From positions 37,634,001-37,698,000 of the forward strand of contig NC_088679.1 of the NCBI RefSeq assembly GCF_950023065.1: DNA of 64,000 bases, written 5' to 3'. Positions 59,515-64,000 of this stretch are shown in pieces. Origin of the DNA: Planococcus citri (Eukaryota > Arthropoda > Insecta > Hemiptera > Pseudococcidae). The position numbers were made by a program, and so were the translations under genes. The first letter of the stretch is position 1; each line of letters starts with the position of its first letter. The notes beneath the pieces are model-generated. The model had not been told where the DNA came from and ran no database searches. It saw nothing but the letters and a program-made list of their open reading frames with translations.

Positions 59515-60115
59515 CAGGGTGTTCCGGAAATATGTAGTTTGCCAAAATTCAATCGTACTCGAGGAAATGAATAAAAAACGTTAGTATGTGTGTTTGCCTA
59601 TCTTGTGAATTGAAGGAGTCAGGTGGTTCGAAAAACTCGAAATTTACTACCTTTGAAAAATTCACCAAAAATGAAATAATGTTTGAATCATTCAAGTGAC
59701 TTTTCACTAACTCACAGTATTTAAGTGGACGAACAAAAAAAGTCATTATGACAAGTTACCTGTCTTTAAAATTGAAGGGGCAGACACAATTTGAAAATTC
59801 AAAATTGTCAAAATCTAGGGCCCAACAAGTTTGGAAATTTTGAATTAAGTTTGCCCCTTCAATTTTGAAGATAGACAATTTGTCATAATACTTGACATAT
59901 TTTCTTGTTCAGGCACTTGAGTACTATGGGTTATCGACTTCATTTAAATAATTCAAATATTCCCTTATTTTTGATGATTTTTTTCAAAATTAGTACATTT
60001 CGAGTTTTGCGAAGCACGTGACTGCTTCAATTCACAAGATAGGGAACTAGTCATGGAAAGTTTTTTTTTCGTCTCCTCGAGTACTATCAACAGTTGAATT
60101 TTGGCATTAATTCCT
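59515..60115. mobile_element. Second CAGGGTG element, right end decayed
   Basis: The left end is TA then CAGGGTGTTCCGGAAATATG. The right side keeps CTCCTCGAGTACTATCAACA and GTTGAATTTTGGCATTAA, which pair with the left subterminal sequence, but the last bases no longer match. The interior shares GAAGGGGCAGACACAATTTG and related palindromic modules with 14531-15412. Confidence 0.65.
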
Positions 60116-63100
60116 AAGGAGCTTTTAGTGAGATGGATCACTTTGATATTGTAAATAAAATAGAAAGGATCTTACTTTTGCCTGTAGGTATAATATAACT
60201 TAAAACTAGGTAACTGAAAACATCGCCTCTCTTTTTTGTTCCACAAATCGAGTTTTTCGAATATTTGGTCCCACAGATCGGCGGATAAATCGTAATAATT
60301 TGGCGGAGGATGCGCAGCTTTTTCAGATAAATCTCCTTAAGAACTATAAATTAACTTTGCTACATCATTTGGCTCAAACCCAGCATCAAAAGTTCTTGTT
60401 GCAAGCACTTCCAAACTCAGCGTCACCCTGAATAACAAACCAATTGTCCATTTCCAATATGTGCCTTGATAGGACTGAAGACAGCAACAACTTCGGAAAA
60501 GAGTGTGCTTCAATATGAAGTGATTAAATTAAAGATCGAATTTCTTGTTTTTCCTAGGATTCGTGGTTCGGAAGACTGGGGGAAAGTTTTGTTTCTAGAA
60601 ACAGAGGCTATAAATTGAAGAATTTTGACCCAGAAATACAACATTTTTCAAAAAATTTCATCGACCGCGTTTCAAATTTTCTACTTAATTTTTCTAATGT
60701 TTTCAATGTTTGAAATTTCTGTGCAGGGGAGCCAACATTTCATGAGAGCCTGCTAGGTTGTTTTTTCTTTAAAATGCGTTCATTTTGTTTGTGAAAAAAA
60801 GAATTAAATTAGCCAATAAACGATATGCAAAAACCCTCTTGCAATCAGTTAACTTTTTTAAATGGGTGTAAGTAGAATGGGTCGTTCAGTTGTATGGTAT
60901 TGAATAAAAAATTTCATCAAAAAAAATGTTGATGGAATCTTTTTCTCCACCGTTTTGAGTAGGTACCTAAATTTTATAACAAGGGAAGAATTCATTTGTA
61001 CCTATTGCAATTAACAAAACAGAAACTGGGAAAATGAAAGCAAAATACAGAAACGAGCGTGCAAATTCATTTTCGACTCATCATTCATTACTCATCGTGT
61101 TAATGAAAAGCAGGTCGAACGAAAATATCAATCATAAATGTTACATCATCTCAAAACATTATGACTTCTGTACGCAGCGGAGAGAAACCAGTTTCTTCTC
61201 TTCCTCTAAATAAATACCTACTTGCCTATACCCTTGGTGAATGATGTGCAAAGATTTTACGTATTGATAAAGGTCCTACCGGCACGTGCTTTTTTGTGGT
61301 CGAATCAAAATATTCAATCACTTCTGAGTTCGGTGTCCCTCCTTAATGTGACCAAAGTATTACAAAATGCTGATTTCTATTCGATTATTGTGCAACGATG
61401 TAGTCACCAGGTATAAATCCAATCTACGTGCTGAAAAATCAGTGAAGGGCAAAGAGCGAAATAGCGTTGCTGGAAACGAAGGCGAAGGGCAGCAGAATAA
61501 AAAATAGTGCAATGTCGTCTGTGAGAAGTGTTGTGTAGTTACGTATCGATACATTATCGCATCTTCAACTTGAAAACTTTTTCATTATCGGTCAAGTAAA
61601 TCAGTAACAACATTTATAACTATTTAGTATTATAAATGCAAATTTAACAGTTTGTAATTATATTGCTAGCGTACGATTGCATTATCATAAATAGCTACAC
61701 GTGAGAATGTTACATTTATAGCGATGAAATAAATTATTCGGTTCGTAAACGTTGGTCGTTGCTGGTGCTGCAGTTGGTTTTATGTCTTTTTTGCCTCTTT
61801 GTTTTTACCGTGGTGCGTTTCTCTTTTCATCCTAAAGTGCGATATTTATTGTAGCAAAGAATTTCAAATAAATGAGAAAATTTTTTTAGCGAAATTTTAC
61901 AACTGCACGTTCTAAAGAAATAAAATACGAAAAAAAAATGAATCATCAAAAAAATTTCTTATTACCTCGAGTAGGTATAGGTACGTGCTGGCAATCGAGT
62001 TTATGGAATATCGTGTACTTATACAACACAAGTGCCCAGTACGACCCTTGTGATTCGAACAATAGAGTAGATAGGAGAAAAAAAAGACGCATATTTTTAT
62101 ACAAAACGTGATATTGCTATCGGATGAAAATCTAATTAACGCGATTACCGTTAAAAAGCTACGGCAATGTTAGGCTAGGTGTGCAATGACAGTGTGAAAA
62201 ATATCGTCTAATTGAAAGTTCTCCGCAGCGATGTAACATAGAGGTGAAAAAATTTCAAATCACTATCAGCGTCGTAAATTTTTACACCATCTAGGTTAGC
62301 TTGTCTTTTTTTTTATCTTGTAAATTAATTTTAGGACATTTCGAAGCTGCTAGATGATAGTATGGTGCACGAAATAGTGGAATTATTTATACAAATAATA
62401 AAAATTTTACGATTTTCTTATTACGGTGAATGGTTATTAGCGGAAGTGCCATATACCCGTGGATGTGGTTTCTGCTTCTCCCTCGATGATACCCGAATTG
62501 ATCGGTCGTTTGTTTTAATTTTTAATATTTTAATCCAGCAACGCCACCGTCGACCAAATGTATTCAACTAGTGGTTCGCTTAATTTTACAAAATGGTTAC
62601 GAAGCGAGAAATTCTAGTCGTGGCCGTTTATCTAAATTTTTAACCCGTAATTAAATTTTATTGCTGATAATAAGCTTGTCTTTTCAAACATTTATAGAGA
62701 TTGTAGGTATATCTGTAACGTGTACATCGCGTACAGGTCCCCAAGCTGACGTCCGCGTCCATTCCGGCTCGAACGTTGCTCTAAAATTTAATGCTACAGC
62801 TGGAATTCATTTCATCTGACATTCTGTTGTGTTTGTTTTACGTGTATGCCCAGAGTAGTCGCTTGTTTCACTATGCAGCTCTTGTGAATTCGTAATCATT
62901 GTTACGAACAATGTGCCAGCAAGTCGTCAATTCATTGTGCATAATTTTTTTTGCAGTTTCTCGTTAGGTAGTCGTAGTTGTAGTATTTGAATCTATCCGT
63001 ATGCAGGCGTATCTCATTACCAGTCTGCCATTCTTTGGATTTGAGTAGGTACTTTACTACTTTCAGGTGACTAGACAGGTACGACTAATGGGCATTTGAA

Positions 63101-64000
63101 GGGACAGAGCTTTTGAAAAGTTTGAAGGAAATAATTTTCTTGCTCAACTTGGGTAATTAGGAATGTGTGATTCCTTTTCCCAGTGAAGGTTTGTGGAAAG
63201 GTGGGTTTCAACTCCACATGATGTTGTATATCCCTCTATTGAAAAATAGGTAATGTTTTTTTTTTTTTTGTTCGAAAAAAAGTGAGTGATTTGGTATTGA
63301 AAGCAAACTGAAAAATTTCATATAAAAAATTGTGCAAGGCATATCAAAAAATGAACAGCTTATGAGAGAGCAAAATTTGAATGATGAAATGGTCAAAACC
63401 TGGCTAATAAAGATAAATCTGACCACGTAGTTTATATCTTTTTTTCATCGAGCCGGCAAGGAAGATGTTGGCATGCAGGGAGAGAAAATTTTAAAAGAAG
63501 TGTAGACGTTTTTCCACAATTTGATTTAAAGTAGGTATTTCCTAAGTATCTTTAAAATAAAAATAAACACTTACTTGAGTTACTTACCCTCATAAAATAT
63601 ATCAGGCCTCCAGGGAGAATTGCTCTTTTGTCTTGGTTCATGGAACCCAGGATTCTGAGTAGCCTTCATGGTTTAGTTGGACCTTGGACTGTATGTCTAG
63701 TAAAATGAAGGAGCTATGTATATGAAGAGTGATATTCCAAAACTCGCTTTGTCCATTTTTATCGAAGTGCGTTTTTCAGCAGTACCTGGTAGATGAAGTA
63801 TTAACTCACATTCCTACATCATCAACCTACCAAAATGAGGTGTTAAACTCACCTAAATAACCAATTCACTAAAAAAATTTTTAAAAAAGATGTTCCAAAA
63901 TGCGCTTTGTCCATTTATATTGAAATTTTTTCAAAAGTATTTGGTGGATGAAGTATATACTTACACTCCTACATCATAAATCCACCCAAATAAACTGTTA
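60116..64000. other. Intergenic, no gene seen
   Basis: AT-rich at both ends, and repeat-poor with CpG words at about 60.9-63.0 kb. The frames are short and have no recognisable features. Near the end, related copies of CCAAAATGCGCTTTGTCCAT occur (63738-63757 and 63895-63914), with surrounding similarity over about 90 bases. Confidence 0.4.

Noticed and set aside
1..64000. tRNA genes
   Set aside because: I searched by eye for GGTTCGA-type B boxes and cloverleaf context and found none convincing.

Overview
The window reads as insect nuclear DNA, most likely hemipteran. It is AT-rich, has no operons or ribosome-binding sites, and carries split genes with GT-AG introns, AATAAA poly(A) signals and TATA boxes. 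It holds many DNA-transposon derivatives plus fragments related to copia, hAT, pogo, THAP and Myb/SANT proteins. The short word GTAGGTA/TACCTAC recurs throughout, as in some hemipteran and lepidopteran genomes. The species cannot be fixed from this sequence. No tRNA, rRNA, CRISPR array or bacterial insertion sequence was found.

The main biological signal is a small gene family at four places: 4.3 kb (+), 17.4-17.8 kb (-), 23.7-24.0 kb (+), and a remnant at 29.4 kb (+). Each copy has the same promoter layout: two boxes related to TTATCGATAA, the nearer one 119-129 bases before the ATG, then a TATA-like sequence. Each encodes a signal peptide of the MKFA(V/L)F type. The first three copies also share a 3' end around ACATTAGCACAATAAAATTT. 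The secreted part differs strongly between copies. The 17.4 and 23.7 kb genes lie in a large inverted duplication. By hand alignment their 5' flanks differ at about 3% of sites and their first 23 residues are identical, yet 40 of the next 85 residues differ with only about three purely synonymous codon changes. This suggests a fast-evolving secreted effector or defence protein delivered by a conserved expression cassette. Its function is unknown.

Layout: 0-1.4 kb is a long terminal-inverted-repeat (TIR) element. 4.1-4.7 kb is family member 1. 4.9-9.7 kb holds foldback and TIR elements, one of which interrupts a small open frame. 9.7-13.1 kb is a minus-strand graveyard of copia gag/protease and hAT-like exons. 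14.5-15.4 kb is a palindromic CAGGGTG element. 16.2-25.0 kb is the inverted duplication, with arm-specific transposon insertions that include a filled-site/empty-site pair. 27.6-30.1 kb has foldbacks and the family remnant. 33.4-40.7 kb is a minus-strand zone with Myb/SANT-like, pogo-tail-like and THAP-type exons, tandem repeats and foldbacks. 43 kb, 52 kb and 55-60 kb hold more foldbacks, a hAT MITE with a perfect 8-bp target duplication, and a second CAGGGTG element. The rest is low-copy intergenic DNA in which I see no gene.

Most open frames over 60 codons in this window appear to be chance frames in AT-rich DNA, and several of them need GTG or TTG as start. The four secreted-peptide loci and the THAP-type exons are the best-supported coding sequences. 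All alignments and counts here were done by eye.
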